Notes: a model not told the origin generated them from the letters alone. A stretch of 64,000 bases of DNA from Lactuca virosa (GCA_928212115.1 CAKMRJ010005523.1:99452736-99516735); one strand, 5' to 3'; positions 8,622 to 21,301 are shown, counted from the stretch's first letter. Translations and numbers: made by a program.

Positions 8622-9999
8622 GGTTTTTCTTCTTTTTAATTTTATCTATATAATTTGTGTACTTTTTAGATTTTATGGGTGTTTTCTTTAATTTTTTAAA
8701 AACATAAATCTCAAAAATACAAAAATAAGATTTTCATTCATTTTCTGCTAAATCTATTACATTTATTTCTACCAAAGGAGTATACATTGCATGCTAACAT
8801 CTTCTAATGATTAATCCTGATGTCTTTATCTTCTGAGTTACATGATTCAGGATTCTACCATATTCATGACCAAACAATGACTCTCCTTCTTCAAAGAATG
8901 CCCTGCAAATTTTAGTTTGGGGGTGATGTTTGGGGAAATCCATAATGGACTACTTCCCATATAGACAGGTTGAGAAAAAGCCGATGGCACGAGTAATTTC
9001 CGTTGAAGTTCTCTATTTCATCCATGTCTTCTATTATAGATTCAAGACCGCATTATAAAGATAATGATCCTTGTGCCTTGTCTCTTGTCTCTTGGTTCAT
9101 AATCTTTTTCCCCTTCGACTATCATCCTAGTGAATTTCATATATAGATTATTACAAAGATTACAAACCATTAACTCGATGGCTAAAAAGATTCCTTTTTC
9201 TTTTATATCTCGTCCTTGATATTGAACCTGGAGCTTGCAACCCATCAACATGATGTTTTTTCACAAAGAGAGAAGATTTCTACTCTCATTTTAGGTAAAA
9301 GGGTGAGAAAAGATTTTAAGACATTAAAAGATTGCAAACATATCTTGGTTTTATAGAAAAAAATGTATAAGTAGGTTTCTCGAAAGCAGAAAAAGTTTAA
9401 CGATCATTCAACTAAAAGATTAATAAAATCTGCAAAATAAAGACTTTTCCTGAAAAAGCTTCAATTTACTCTCGTTGACTGTTTCCTTTTAGACTAGTTT
9501 TTTTTTTTTTTTTTTTTTTTGTTTTCTACTTAATCTAAGGAATTGATGGTGAATACTATATTATGGAATGAAACTATATCTTTGAATACTTTTAATGATA
9601 AATTGTACCTCTAAGGAATTGTCGGTGAACTTTAGTGTTCAAGAATGAAGCTTTGACTATCTATGTCCCTAGAAGCATTTTGATGTATGTGACTAAATCT
9701 CTCTATGTAGATCATTAGCGAGAACAACTGATGAGATATCATTGAGTCATCCACTCATATTGATTGATAGCCATGTCTAAAGATTTAGTGTGAGATGACC
9801 TGGTCCATTTAAGAAAATTAAGAATATGTCTTGGATGTTTATCATATATTTTTGTTTTTCCAACCAGACGTTGTCCCTGAAAACATGTTGGCGTATCTAT
9901 CAACTCTCATGAACTGCTGATTCACTGAGCAACAACCATGTGGCTCACCTTGATAGCATAGTCTCTAAACTGAGAGATACTTGTCCAGGCCTTAATGAC
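8622..9999 (+). other. Spacer of element S between pol and ORF3, first part
   Basis: I see no gene. A G-rich string at 8912-8935 (TTTGGGGGTGATGTTTGGGG) could be a polypurine-type tract. A poly-T run lies at 9498-9520. Confidence 0.5.
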
Positions 10000-10401
10000 T
10001 GTTGAGAGAAAAACTTGAGACACACTTGAACAAACGTTAGAACAAGTATAGTTGTGGAATAGTTCATCTCAAAGGATCTAAAAGCTCAACAATAATAATA
10101 AGTTAATGAGTTAGATAATTAGAGAGTTAGTTGCGGAAATATAAGAAAATATAAATGACAGCAGGTGTTATATCAAGTATACACATAAGTTGATTCTTAA
10201 CAAGGAATGCATTCAGACCAAGTTAGTAAGTGAGATCAAACTTAGTGATTAAGTCACGAATGACTTGCTCCGAAGAGAGATAATATTCAGTTATATTCAA
10301 GTGAACTTTGAGAGTAAGAAGGAGAGAGTAATAGCACAAGATATGCGATTTAAGATGCGTAATCAGATAGATGTAAGAGATGTGTCTCTTGAACAAGAAA
10401 A
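10000..10401 (-). repeat. Truncated 3' LTR of B
   Basis: Matches 11764-12147 up to ...GAACAAGAAA, after which it runs straight into gag sequence. About 240 bp of LTR are gone. Confidence 0.9.
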
Positions 10402-11644
10402 CTCTGGATTGCCCTGGATTGCACAAGTGAACTTGATGGTCTCTTTTTACATGGGTTACGTATGCCCTTGCCTTTTCCTTTTCTTCCAATTCTTGAGCCA
10501 TTCTCAGGTAGAATGCTCTGTATTTTACTACATTTGCCTTGCAATCTTTTGCAAAATGATTCTCTTTGCTGCACTTGTGACAAATCACAACATTACTTTT
10601 GTCTTCTGAGGGAGTACCGGAGTCAGTGGTTTGGATGGACTGCGGTGCCTCCTTTGGTTGATTATTTTGAGATTGCGGTGGTGGATGATAACTTTTGGGA
10701 TATTGAGAATGGTTATTCTACGGGTTGAAGTTACGGTTGAATGGAGGTTTGTTGAACTGCTGATTCTTACGAAAGGAAGGAGGTGGTAGCTGGTTGAACT
10801 GTTGACTAACAAGAGCAATAGCCTTCTGAAATTCTTCTTCATCATCATACTCTGAGTCGGCTTCGTATGACTGCGGAGGAGTGTCATACGAGGGAGATTA
10901 GGATTGATTATGTGGAGCTTGTGCTATAAGAGAAAGTGGTCCTCCGAAGTCAGCACAGTCTTTGAGTACGGTGGATTCTTGTGCTTGCAGTTCCCCGTAA
11001 AGCTTGTAGAGAGACAAAGAATGAATCTTTCTGTCCCCTTGAACTATCATCTTAGCAGTAGTCCAATGTCTTCCCAAACCATTGAGAAACTGAAGGTTTG
11101 TTTCATGGTTGCTGCGGATGGTGCCAGCATTAGATAACTTAGTGACTATCAGGTTGAACCTTTTGATGGAGTCTTCCAAACTTTCGCCAGTATGAGCTTT
11201 GAAATTGTTGAACTCATTGAGTGCAGTCGTGAGCTTCTTATCTTGAGCTTGTTCTGAGCCTTCATACAAATTATTGAGAACTTCCCAGATCTCTTTTGCT
11301 GATTTGCAGTTTATGGTAATATCGAAGTTGTCAGGAGCAACTCCACAATAGATTTCATAAAAAGCAACAGCATCATTTTCCATTTTATCGAGGTCATCTT
11401 TAGTGGTACGGTTCATGACTGGTTGACCTCCTCCTCGTCTGGCTATGGCGCCGTCAGTTTGAACTGGTGTAAGAACAGGGACATGTGGTCCTTCTTCTAC
11501 GGACCGCCATACATCTCTACCAAGTCTCCTTAAGTATCTTTCCATTCTCTGAGACCAGTGATGATATTCATTTGCCACCAATATTGGGGCTCGATTTGAA
11601 CCACCAACACTGTTGGAAACATTCAGAGATAACGCTTGTGCCAT
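10402..11644 (-). pseudogene. Gag of element B, truncated and interrupted
   Basis: On the minus strand the protein starts MAQALSLNVSNS at 11644. It shows the UBN2-type Copia gag pattern: NEYHHWSQRMERYLR near the start, then NDAVAFYEIYCGV, AKEIWEVLNNLYEG, LTTALNEFNNFKAHTGESL and FLNGLGRHWTTAKMI. A TAA interrupts the frame at 10898-10900, but the same frame continues through a Gln/Pro/Asn-rich stretch and a further TAG near 10728. It then reaches a complete CCHC knuckle (CHKCSKENHFAKDC, CX2CX4HX4C). Downstream the frame is lost at the deletion junction near 10402. It would have coated element RNA. Confidence 0.88.
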
Positions 11645-11748
11645 TTTTCCTTGTTTTTTTTTTTGAAAAGTTTTTTTTAAGAAATGAGCTTCAGTGGTAT
11701 AGAAGGCCTTTTGAAAATCAGAGTTTTGCTTCAAAAAGCAACCACTAT

Positions 11749-11761
11749 GGCTCTGATACCA
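11749..11761 (-). other. Primer binding site of B
   Basis: The minus strand reads TGGTATCAGAGCC, an exact match to the initiator tRNA-Met complement, next to the 5' LTR. Confidence 0.85.
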
Positions 11762-11763
11762 AT

Positions 11764-12390
11764 TGTTGAGAGAAAAACTTGAGACACACTTGAACAAACG
11801 TTAGAACAAGTATAGTTGCGGAATAGTTTATCTCAAAGGATCTAAAAGCTCAACAATAATAATAAGTTAATGAGTTAGATAATTAGAGAGTTAGTTACGG
11901 AAATGTAAGAAAATAGATAATCAAGTATACACACAAGTTGATTCTTAACAAGGAATGCATTCAGACCAAGTTAGTAAATGAGATCAAACTTAGTGATTAA
12001 GTCACGAATGACTTGCTCCGAAGAGAGATAATATTCAGTTATATTCAAGTGAACTTTGAGAGTAAGAAGGAGAGAGTAATAGCACAAGATATGAGATTTA
12101 AGATGCGTAATCAGATAGATGTAAGAGATGTGTCTCTTGAACAAGAAAGATTGAGCTCTATATATAGAGACTCAAATATTACATTGGATCAACTATCTAT
12201 GTGTAGCCATGCAAGGCATACTGGACAATAGAAAGTATTCTAACAAAAGTAGATAGAGTTAAACTAAGTAAACTAGAAAATGAACTGCGGTTGATGATGA
12301 CTTCGGATGAGGTTGCTGAAAAGAGTTGACTGCGGATCTTTGATGACTGCGGTAGACCAAGTTCAAGAGGGTCACTTTTATGATTCAACA
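11764..12390 (-). repeat. 5' LTR of B
   Basis: 627 bp, TG...CA, with terminal inverted repeat TGTTGA/TCAACA. On the minus strand a TATATATAG box lies around 12158-12166. Confidence 0.88.
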
Positions 12391-12395
12391 ATGAC

Positions 12396-13034
12396 AAAGG
12401 GTTTCTTGTGTCCTTGACCCTGTCTATAATAATCATAGACTGGATATGACACACCCTGCATTTGATGTCCATGAACCTTGACTTTTTTAACCAAAGATAA
12501 GGATATGACGCCAAACACCCTTCACTCTGATGCCCATGATATTTTCTATTATAGCATAGTTAATTTGAGGCATAATATCAAATATCTATGAACCACTGTG
12601 TTATCCCATACAATGTTTGAGATATGTCAATCAAAAAATGATGTATATGATCCACTGTATTATAAATATACAATGCATGAACATCAAAAAGCTTATGTCA
12701 AAGAACTCATGTATTACACCATACAGTGAGTGAGACATAAAATATCCTACGTTAATCCGCTGCAATACTTTATATCTCACAATCTTCTTAAAATTTTTCA
12801 TCAGATACATTCACCAACGATAACTTTCTAGGATAAGAACAGAACCGTCAGTTGGGGATTCGAGATTGACGGTGCTATTTTATGTCATGATCACATCATC
12901 AGATAACGATATATTTTCTAAATTTTTTCAATCGTGAAAGTATAAAAGGAAATTATTTTTTCATTCAAAGGTTTAGAACTTCCTGATCATTATTCTCTCT
13001 CATGTAAAACCCCTGAAGAACCATAAAATCATTT
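12396..13034 (+). other. Spacer of element S, second part
   Basis: AT-rich, no ORF of note. It continues S after the ATGAC duplication of B. Confidence 0.5.
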
Positions 13035-15096
13035 GTGTTTATGGCTTCACTCTTCACCTACATTCTAACTGTTGGTGCTCTCAAAGCTTGCAACATGTCA
13101 TCAACTCTCATTGTGATTAATGATACCAATGCCGCATTCTCGGATTTTATTTCGGCCAAGTATCAAAATAGAGGGTTGGAAGCTTTTGTTGAATTTCTGA
13201 AAGCTCGTCTATTGAGATACGCTCTTGCTGGTTGCACTGCTTTATTCTACTATGCATGTACGTATGATTAGCAATCAGAATCCATTTGAGGTGCAGTTGG
13301 AAAAGTAAATTATAATGTTGTCAACACTATGGAAGCAATCATGGATGCTCTTTGACTTCCTAATCTGGTTCATTACTTCAATCTTCCCTGATAAGATCAA
13401 TGCAAGAAAGTTGTGGATAATTTGGGTTATGATCTCACGAAGCAAGGAAAACACCTTGGTCTGCTTTAACAACAATGTCTTCCTATAGGGTAGAAATAAC
13501 TTATGGGTGTTATTGGATGCTTCTGAAGTGGTTTTTGAATTTGAGGAGGAAGAGTATGATGATGAAGCAACTGAGTGAGTTAATAAAGAGGAAGATGATG
13601 ATATGAATAAAGATGATGAGGATATTGAAGTTTCTGATACTGAATTCTCTTCCAAACCTTCATCATTTTTCCTTCTATTACTATCATTCCGTCTCCATCT
13701 CGACTCAACACGCATACTTATTTCAAGTCTTCTTCTTCCTCATCCCAAGGTATTCCAGAGATTACAAAACATGTTCTGTTTTATCATCGTTTTGGATTTA
13801 ATAAGACTATTTCTCCTGCTAAAAAACACAGGGATTCTCAATCGATGGATACTATTTCTATCTGTGCTCATCCTGAGGGCGAGCATGGTCCTACACAATA
13901 AGATACACAATCTCAGATCTTACTAGCTCTTCGTATACTGATAGATGTTTCTAACGTGTTTGTTTAGCATATGGAACATCTTTAGATAGATGTTGCTTCT
14001 ATCAAGAGGGGAGTTATTCCATCCACTTCAACCACCTCTCCTTCATCAAGTAATCCACCACCACCTCCACCACTACCATCCAACGATGAACAGCCTCTTT
14101 ATGATCCTCCCATGATGCCACCATCCCGTGCTCAACCTTCAACTCAAGATCAGCAACTGCCTCCTGTATCCCCTACAGTTCTTGTTTCTGCTACACTTCC
14201 AGATACTCCCTTAGATTATGTTAAAAAGGGGGAGAATTTAAATCAACAACATAAAGATAAGGTTAATGAGGCTTTATACTCTCCTACTGATGTTGATGAA
14301 GAAGGATGTTTAGATCTTAGTTTCTTAGGTGATTCAGTACATGTTCATGTTATGCCACTTCCAATCTCTATTATTTTCCCAACTGGATCATAAGCTGAAG
14401 GGGATTCTCAACCTCAAGGGGGAGCAACATGTCAACAGTGACATAGATACTAATGATGATCAGCCTTTGTCAGGAAAAAGGAAGTCTTTTGTTGCCTTAA
14501 TCTCTTTTTCTCCCAAATGAAGGAAATCCCTTAAGCTATCTGATGTCATTGATGAATGGGGCTTCTATATTAAAGAAGTCAGAGCTTTTTGTTGATGAAC
14601 ACAACAGAGTAACCCGTAATCGATTCATTTACTAACATGAGTCTATAAAACTGTTCCAGAAGTTGTTTTTACTGGAGGAAGTTTTTCTGAGCACATGGAA
14701 GCTCTTCAAAAATTCAATTGTGAAGTTGACAAGAAGAAGAGAGTTCAAAATATTCTAAATATTATTGATCATTCTACCTATGTTGATGTCTTCTTAAGAA
14801 CAATTTCTCATGGTCTGATTGTGAATGTTAGACGTACTAAACATAAAAAGGAGAAGATTCTTACGATGCACCTGTTAGAAGATATTTTAAAAGAGAGTAC
14901 CCCGAAAGAATTCTAGTATCTAAACTTATCAAATCCGAATACACTAAGTGACTAGAAATTCAGGGCATTATTAAAAATCACAACGGTATTCATGCACAAG
15001 AGTTAAAGCTTTATATTATCCTGATGATAAACAAAGTAAAGAATCTAAACTTAATTCCTCTTCCGGACACATCTTTTACATTTTCTGCTCCAATTG
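13035..15096 (+). pseudogene. ORF3 (env-like third ORF) of element S, upstream part
   Basis: A decayed ORF begins MASLFTYILTVGALK and continues through several frames and stops. Recognisable pieces are GLEAFVEFLKARLLRYAL, GKVNYNVVNTMEAIMDAL, an acidic low-complexity stretch (13530-13640), a Pro-rich stretch (14040-14200; NPPPPPPLPSNDEQP, DTPLDYVKKGENLN) and NCEVDKKKRVQNILNIIDHSTYVDVFLR near 14720-14800. Asteraceae SIRE-like Copia elements carry a long third ORF of this composition between pol and the 3' polypurine tract; that is family knowledge recalled without a search. No membrane helix or fusion motif is visible, so an envelope role is not supported. It is cut at 15096 by element C. Confidence 0.55.
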
Positions 15097-16410
15097 TGTA
15101 ACATCCCAAAATTTCAAGCAAATTTAAAACTTTTTAAATCATTCAAAACCCGATGATTATTACAAACATATTTTTGAAATAGTTTAATGTCAGAGTATCC
15201 CATAATCAAATCTTAAAAACATAAGGAGGTGCACGATCACGCCTTCGCCTTGTCGCGGTCATCGGATGTACCTGAAACAATAATCGATAAATGTATCGAA
15301 GTCTTAGTGAGTTACCCCCAAAATACCAACACCATACATATATAACCATATCATATAATCAAACAAACACAGCATGCATAATGAGCCTTCAGCCTGACTG
15401 GACCGCCTCGTAGGCCTTCAGCCTATCTGGACCGCTCTCCGTGCCTTCGGCACGTCTGGACCGCCTCGCAAGGCCTACAGCCTATCCGGACCGCTCGCCA
15501 AGCCTTCGGACTGACTGGACCCTAACCGGGTCTGCAGTCTATCCGATCTGCCCTGGGTATGTTGGCCTTTAACACAAAGCAGGATCACCTCAACCCATCC
15601 CCCATATCAACAATCATGTGCACATAAATACCATACGCTAGCATATATAACAGTCAAACCGATCTAACAGATCAAATAGCATAGCAACATCCTATAACCA
15701 GGATACCGACCTAACCGGTCACTAACATAGCATCATCCTATAACCAGGATACCGACCTAACCGGTCACTAACATATCACCATCCTAATTACACGGATGCA
15801 AATCAATAAGCATATCATGCAATAATGAGGTTTAAATCAAAGGGGAAGGTTCATACTTGCTGAAGCTGGAGACTTTATAGTTATGGAGACCAAGGTAAGT
15901 TCAGATCTGAAGTTGAAACTACAAATCCTAGTCCATACCCGAAAATGGTTCATATAGATGTTAGAAATGGCTCTAATCTTAAACATGGAGAGATTTAGCA
16001 AGAGGGAAGTCAAGGTAACAACTTGTTACCTCCAAAACGATGCTAAAATGAAGATGAACTCGGATCCACAGCCTCTCTTTGCTCCACACTCTTGCACTTC
16101 AAGTTCTTCCCACTACAATCCACCTACCAAGCTTAAAATCACACAAAATGAGGAGTAAGCAGCGATTTAGGGTTTATGAACTCACAAGGGGGCTATAAGG
16201 GAGGCTAAGGGGGCAAATGACCCTTAAATAGGGTGCAAAAACCCCGAAGATTAGGGTCTCTCATTCCAGCTCCAACTCGTCGAGTTGGTCACTTAAACCA
16301 TGTGGCCGAAAACGTTCCTACTCGACGAGTCATGGCATCAACTCTTCGAGTAGGCCCTTCAACATGCAAATAAAGCTTTAAAGTTTATACCTGAAGATCG
16401 GGGTGTTACA
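15097..16410 (-). repeat. 3' LTR of C (646-bp internal deletion)
   Basis: It matches 21873-23825 on both sides of a gap. At 15823-15826 the bases ATAA replace the segment that in the 5' LTR lies between ATAA at 22572-22575 and ATAA at 23218-23221. It contains a hairpin-rich array (15386-15530) built on CTGGACCGC units. Confidence 0.92.
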
Positions 16411-16427
16411 ACTCTCCCCCACTTGAA
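16411..16427 (-). other. Polypurine tract of C
   Basis: The minus strand reads CAAGTGGGGGAGAGT immediately before the 3' LTR; it primes plus-strand synthesis. Confidence 0.85.
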
Positions 16428-17759
16428 CTAGACTTTGTCCTCGAAGTCCGCTGCAGTGAACAACTTCGGATAATGCTCCCGCATTTCAGCCTCCCGCTCC
16501 CAAGTCCACTCAGATCCTCTTCGATGTTCCCACTGTACCTTTACCAAAGGTACCTCCTTTTTCCATAGAACCTTCACCTTAATCTTAAGTACAGCCACGG
16601 GCCTCTCTACATAATTCAGGCGCTCATCGACCTGAATATCATCCAATGACACCACTGCCTCCTCATCTAACATGCACTTTCGCAACTGGGACACATGGAA
16701 AGTGCTATGGATCTGACTAAGCTCCTCTTGTAGCTCCAGTCTATATGCTACCTTGCCAACCCTGGCAATGATCCTGAACGGCCCGATGTATCAGCGACCC
16801 AACTTCCCCCTCTTACTGAAGCGAATCACACCCTTCTAGGGTGAGACCTTCAGGAGTACCATCTCACCAACCTGAAACTCCAACTCAGATCGGCGCCGGT
16901 CGGCATAACTCTTCTGCCGACTCTGTGCGGTCTGCAACCGCTATCTGATTTGTTGAATCATCTCGGTTGTCTGCAGGACTACCTCGGTCCGACCCATCAC
17001 CCTGTGACCCACCTCTCCCCAACAGACTGGGGTGCGGCATCTCCGTCCATACAACAACTCATAAGGTGGATAACCAATGCTGGAGTGAAAGCTATTGTTA
17101 TAGGAGAACTCTGCCAGCAGTAGGTAGGAGTCCCATCTCCCACCGAAGTCGATAATACAGGCTCTCAGCATATCCTCGAGAGTATGTAAGGTCCACTCAC
17201 TCTGGTCGTCGGTCTGCGGATGATACGCGGTGCTAAAATGTAGCAGTGTGCCCAGTTGCTCATGGAACTTCTGCCAGAAACGGGAGGTAAGTCTAACATC
17301 GTGGTATGACACAATAGAGACCGGTACCTCGTGGCGAGCAACGATCTCGGGGATATACACCTCGGCAAACTTCTCAGCCGATGAGCTCTCCCGGATAGCA
17401 AGAAAGTGGGCACTCTTGGTCAATGGATCCACGATGACCCATATGGCGTCGTAACCCTTTGACGTCCTCGGCAGCTTGGTGATAAAATCCATCATGATCT
17501 ATTCCCATTTCCACATGGGAACCTCCAGAGGCTTCAGCTTGCCATGCGGTCTCTGATGCTCGGCCTTGACCATCCTGTAGGTCAAGCACCTCTCAACGTA
17601 CCGAGCGATCTCTCGCTTCATGCAAGGCCACCAATAGCTCAATCTCAAATCCCGGTACAACTTGGTGGCCCCCGGGTGAATAGAGAAGCGAGATTTATGA
17701 GCATCCTCTAATACAATCTGTCTGACCCACCAGACATTGGAACCCAGGCCCGACCGCAC
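16428..17759 (-). pseudogene. Gypsy integrase and chromodomain of C
   Basis: The zinc region reads HPGATKLYRDL ... YVERCLTYRMVK, where the last Cys of HHCC is Tyr. The core follows (MMDFITKLPRTSKGYDAIWVIV; TAYHPQTDDQSEW with the catalytic Glu). The usual SDRD motif carrying the second catalytic Asp reads SYHD, so that Asp is lost. After stops at about 16938, 16844 and 16793 comes the tail YIGPFRIIARVGKVAY, then HVSQLRKCM and a chromodomain-like end (YVERPVAVLKIKVKVL, VKVQWEHRRGSEWTWEREAEM) to the stop at 16428. Chromodomains of this group are thought to steer integration to heterochromatin. The copy is inactive. Confidence 0.92.
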
Positions 17760-19747
17760 CGGGTCAACAACCCGTGACTATCCTGCACAAACCGGGTGAT
17801 ATCACCCCTAATCCTCTCCAACTTCCAGTTCTCCTGCCGTATACCCTCGGCCTGAGCTTCCCTGATCAATCTCACGAGTGGAGAATCCACGGATATCCAC
17901 ATACATGTCACTGGGGTAGAAGATCCAGCTGACTCGCGGCTCAGAGCGTCCGTAACCACATTCGTTTTACCTGGGTGATAAAGGATCTCACAGTCGTAGT
18001 CCTTGACTACATCCATCCACCTGCGATGTCTCATGTTCTGGTTCGACTGATCCATGATGTGACTCAGGCTCTTATGGTCCGTGTAGATGGTACAGCGGAC
18101 CCCTTAGAGATAATGCCTCCATATCTTGAGAGTGAATACCATCGCTCCCAACTCCAAATCATGAGTAGGGTATCTCATCTTGTGCAGCTTCAACTTCCGC
18201 GATGCGTAAGCTATCACCTGTCCTCTCTGCATGAGGACCGCTCCCAGTATTGTGATGGATGCATCACAAAATACCACAAAATCCTCGACTCCCTCCGGAA
18301 GAGTCAGGACTGGGGCCTCGCAAAGTCGCTGTCGGAGGGTCTCAAACGCCCTCTGCTGCTCGGGGACCCTCCGTAAATCCACCCCCTTCCTCATCAGACG
18401 AGTGAGGGGTACTGCAATCTTGGAGAAATCTTGTATGAATCTCCGGTAGTACCCCGCCAATCCCAAGAAGCTCTTGATATCCGAAGGAGACTTTGGGACC
18501 TCCCACTGCATAACCGCCTCGATTTTGGCCGGATCGACCAAAATCCCCTCCTGGTTAACGAGATGTCCAAGGAACTGAACCTCTCGCAACCAAAACTCAC
18601 ACTTCGAGAACTTGGCATAGATCCGTTCTCGTCTCAAAACTCCCAATAACTCCCGTAAATGATCCTCATGCTGCTCTCGGGTCTTGGAGTACACCAAGAT
18701 GTCATCTATAAACACGATGACCGAGCAGTCGAGCATCGGTCTGCAAACCCGATTCATCAGGTCCATAAATACTGTCGGCGTGTTGGTGAGCCCAAACGGC
18801 ATCACCACAAACTCTTAGTGTCCATACCGAGTCTGAAATGCAGTCTTCCCCACGTCCTCCTCCCTCACCCTGACCTGATGATACCCGGACCTCAAATCAA
18901 TCTTGGAAAACCAAGATCCGCCTTGTAACTGGCCAAAAAGATCATCTATCCTCGGGAGTGGATAACGGTTATTCACTGACAACTTGTTCAACTCGTGGTA
19001 GTCAATGCACATCCGGTGTGAACCATCCTTCTTCTTGACGAAGAGGATCGGCGCTCCCCATGGATAACTACTCGGACAGATGAACTGCTTGCCCAGCAGC
19101 TCTGATAACTGAGATGCCAACTCCTGCATCTCTGGTGGTGCCATTCGGTACGACGCCTTGGCTATAGGAGCAGCACTTGGAACAAGGTCGATCCTAAACT
19201 CGACCTGCCTCACCAGAGGCACTCCGGGTAACTCCTCCGGAAACACATCGGCGAACTCCCTAACTACTGGAACATCCGATACTGAAATCTGATCCCTGAC
19301 CCGCTTATCCACCACGTACGCTAGATAACCCTCACACTCGTGTTGAATGTACTGTCGAACCCTGGCAGCTGAAGAATACCCTGATCCCAACCTGGTTCCC
19401 TCACCGTAGACAATCAGTTCTCCCCCACTTGGGGTTCGAACTACCACTCGCTGACCCTCGCAGTCGATCATGGCGCCGAATCGACTAAGCCAGTCCATAC
19501 CCACAATCACACATACGTCCCCTATGGGGATCGGGATCAAGTCTATTGGGAAACATACCCCGAAGATCTCCAATACGCAGTCACGATAAACTGATGAAGC
19601 TGAAACCCCGTGTTCGTTGGCGATAGAGACTCGCAGCGGACACTCTAGCTCTCCCACTGGCCAACCGAACTCCCTACTAAATGTCTGAGAAACAAACGAC
19701 CGACTCGCCCCCGAGTCAAATAATACCAAGGCAGGTAAGGAGTTCAC
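17760..19747 (-). pseudogene. Gypsy protease, reverse transcriptase and RNase H of C
   Basis: The protease reads ALVLFDSGASRSFVS with the DSG active site, followed by IVGMDWLSRFGAMIDC. After the link EFADVFPEELPGVPL the reverse transcriptase shows the family motifs YRMAPPEMQELASQL, PWGAPILFVKKKDGS, MCIDYHELNKLSVNN, WFSKIDLRSGYHQ, VMPFGLTNTPTVF and FIDDILVYSK. The FIDD box with its Asp pair is intact. RNase H follows (FVVFCDASITILGAVLMQ, YPTHDLELGAMVFTLKIWRHYL, TDHKSLSHIMDQ, VTDALSRE). Stops interrupt at about 18812 and 18102, both where the family has Tyr. The frame then changes to that of the integrase. Confidence 0.94.
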
Positions 19748-20027
19748 TAAAAACTTACATAATCACAGATACAACCATATAAGCATAAAACAGATATAAT
19801 TAGTAAGATAAGGAATAGAAACATACCAGCAACCACATCTGGTCCTGCCCGGGCCTCCTCTGTTGTAAGCTGGAAAGCGCGTCCCTGTTCCCTCGGGGGC
19901 ACTACCCTACCCTGACTCCTGTCAGTAATCCTCAGTGTAGCCGGCGCTGGAGCGTGCGCCGGCCTGGCAGCAAGTTGTGGACAGTTGGTCTTCACGTGAC
20001 CAACCTGATGGCAGTGGTAGCAGATCC

Positions 20028-20978
20028 TCATATCCTAAACCGGGGTAGACTGCGACAATCCCTCGCAAAATGCCCCTCCTTGCCACATTTGTGGCACCCA
20101 TTACCAAAACGACAAACCCCAGAACGAACCTTCCCGCACTTGCCACAAGCGCGGCCCTGCTTTCCTCCTGACCTAGAATTAGCGGTCTTAGACCGCTTTG
20201 GCGCCAGCTGAGACTGTAACGGGGCCTGTCTCCTCTCCATCTGTTGTAACTCAATCTCCAGCTCCCGCCGCCTAGCGGCCTCCTGCAACTTCAGCAATGT
20301 ATCACAATGCTGGGTAGCAACAAATTGACGGATGTCAGTCTTGAGCATGCTCAGATAACATGTCATCTGAGCCTGCTCTGAAGAAAACTTTGGGCAGAAC
20401 ATCGCCCTCTCAGTGAACATACGGGTGATCTTCGTCACCGTCTCACCATCCTGTCTCAACTCCAAGAACTCCTAAGCTAACTGATCCTGCTCCACCCGTG
20501 GAATATAGCGAGCGCGGAACATATCCCTGAACTCCTCCCAAGTAACTGCAGCTCTCTGATCATCACTGTAGGACCCAGTCACCAACCTCCACCAGTCCTT
20601 TTCCCCAGAACTTAGCAGGTTCAGGGCACATATGACCTTCTGGTCAGTAGGACACGAACATGTGAAGAAACACCCCTCCACATCAGAAAGCCACCTCATG
20701 ACTTTGATGGGGTTCTGAGTCCCATCAAAAAAAGGGGGCTTCGTGTTATCGAAGTCCCGGTACTGGAAATCCCAAATGGCTCCTCCCCCTGCCGATGCTA
20801 CAACTGTTGTAGCCGCCGCGACAGCCGCCCCAGTAAGGACTGCATAACGGTCGTCAAAGTACTCCACCATAGCGGTCTTGATAGACCCAAACATCTCCGG
20901 TAACTCCGCCTAGAATAGAGTAGCAACCTCATCATGCAGGATCTCACGAATCCTGACATCGAACTCGTCCGATCTCAT
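20028..20978 (-). pseudogene. Gypsy Gag of C
   Basis: The minus-strand reading starts MRSDEFDVRIREIL. It continues past an in-frame stop (20910-20912) into the retrotransposon gag core: PPFFDGTQNPIKVMRWLSDV, CALNLLSSGEKDWWRLV and WEEFRDMFRARYIP. After a further stop at 20466-20468 (EFLELRQDGETVTKI) come KLQEAARRRELEIELQQ and the zinc knuckle CHKCGKEGHFARDC. A second knuckle (CYHCHQVGHVKTNC) follows in another frame at 20031 and below, so at least one frameshift separates it. It is a structural protein of the particle; broken. Confidence 0.9.
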
Positions 20979-21225
20979 CTGACTAATGACCCCGGGCACC
21001 TCTGGAACATCCTGCCCGCCATCTCCGGTCCTGATCCAGATCCGGATCCAGTCACAAAATGTCTCGTAACCACCATACTGAAAATATACCAGGAAGAATA
21101 TTAGATAATCCGCATAATAACTGGGGACCAACCCCCAACCAAACCCTAGGGGTTGTGACTTCCTTGATACATGTATGGGTCCTGTGTTTTCAGTAGTACG
21201 GGCCCATACTACCTTCCACACCTAC

Positions 21226-21228
<3 letters not shown>

Positions 21229-21297
<69 letters not shown>
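21229..21297 (+). repeat. (TA)n microsatellite in leader of C
   Basis: About 69 bp of TA dinucleotide between the gag start and the 5' LTR (minus orientation). Confidence 0.95.

Positions 21298-21301
<4 letters not shown>

Larger units (their letters stand above)
10000..12390 (-). mobile_element. Element B: Copia element with large internal deletion
   Basis: The left end is TGTTGAGAG and the right end is ATTCAACA. The flanks are ATGAC at 9995-9999 and 12391-12395. On the minus strand the order is complete 5' LTR (11764-12390), primer site (11749-11761), gag, then directly a truncated 3' LTR (10000-10401). All of pol and the first part of the 3' LTR are missing, so one deletion ran from gag into the LTR. 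The LTR pair also differs by small indels. No close relative of this family is present elsewhere in the window. Confidence 0.92.

Noticed and set aside
12013..12231. ORF repeated at 10265-10609
   Set aside because: Both lie in the LTR copies of element B.
13035..15096. Retroviral envelope gene
   Set aside because: Only the position is env-like; I see no signal peptide, membrane anchor or fusion-type motif, so the call is limited to a third ORF.
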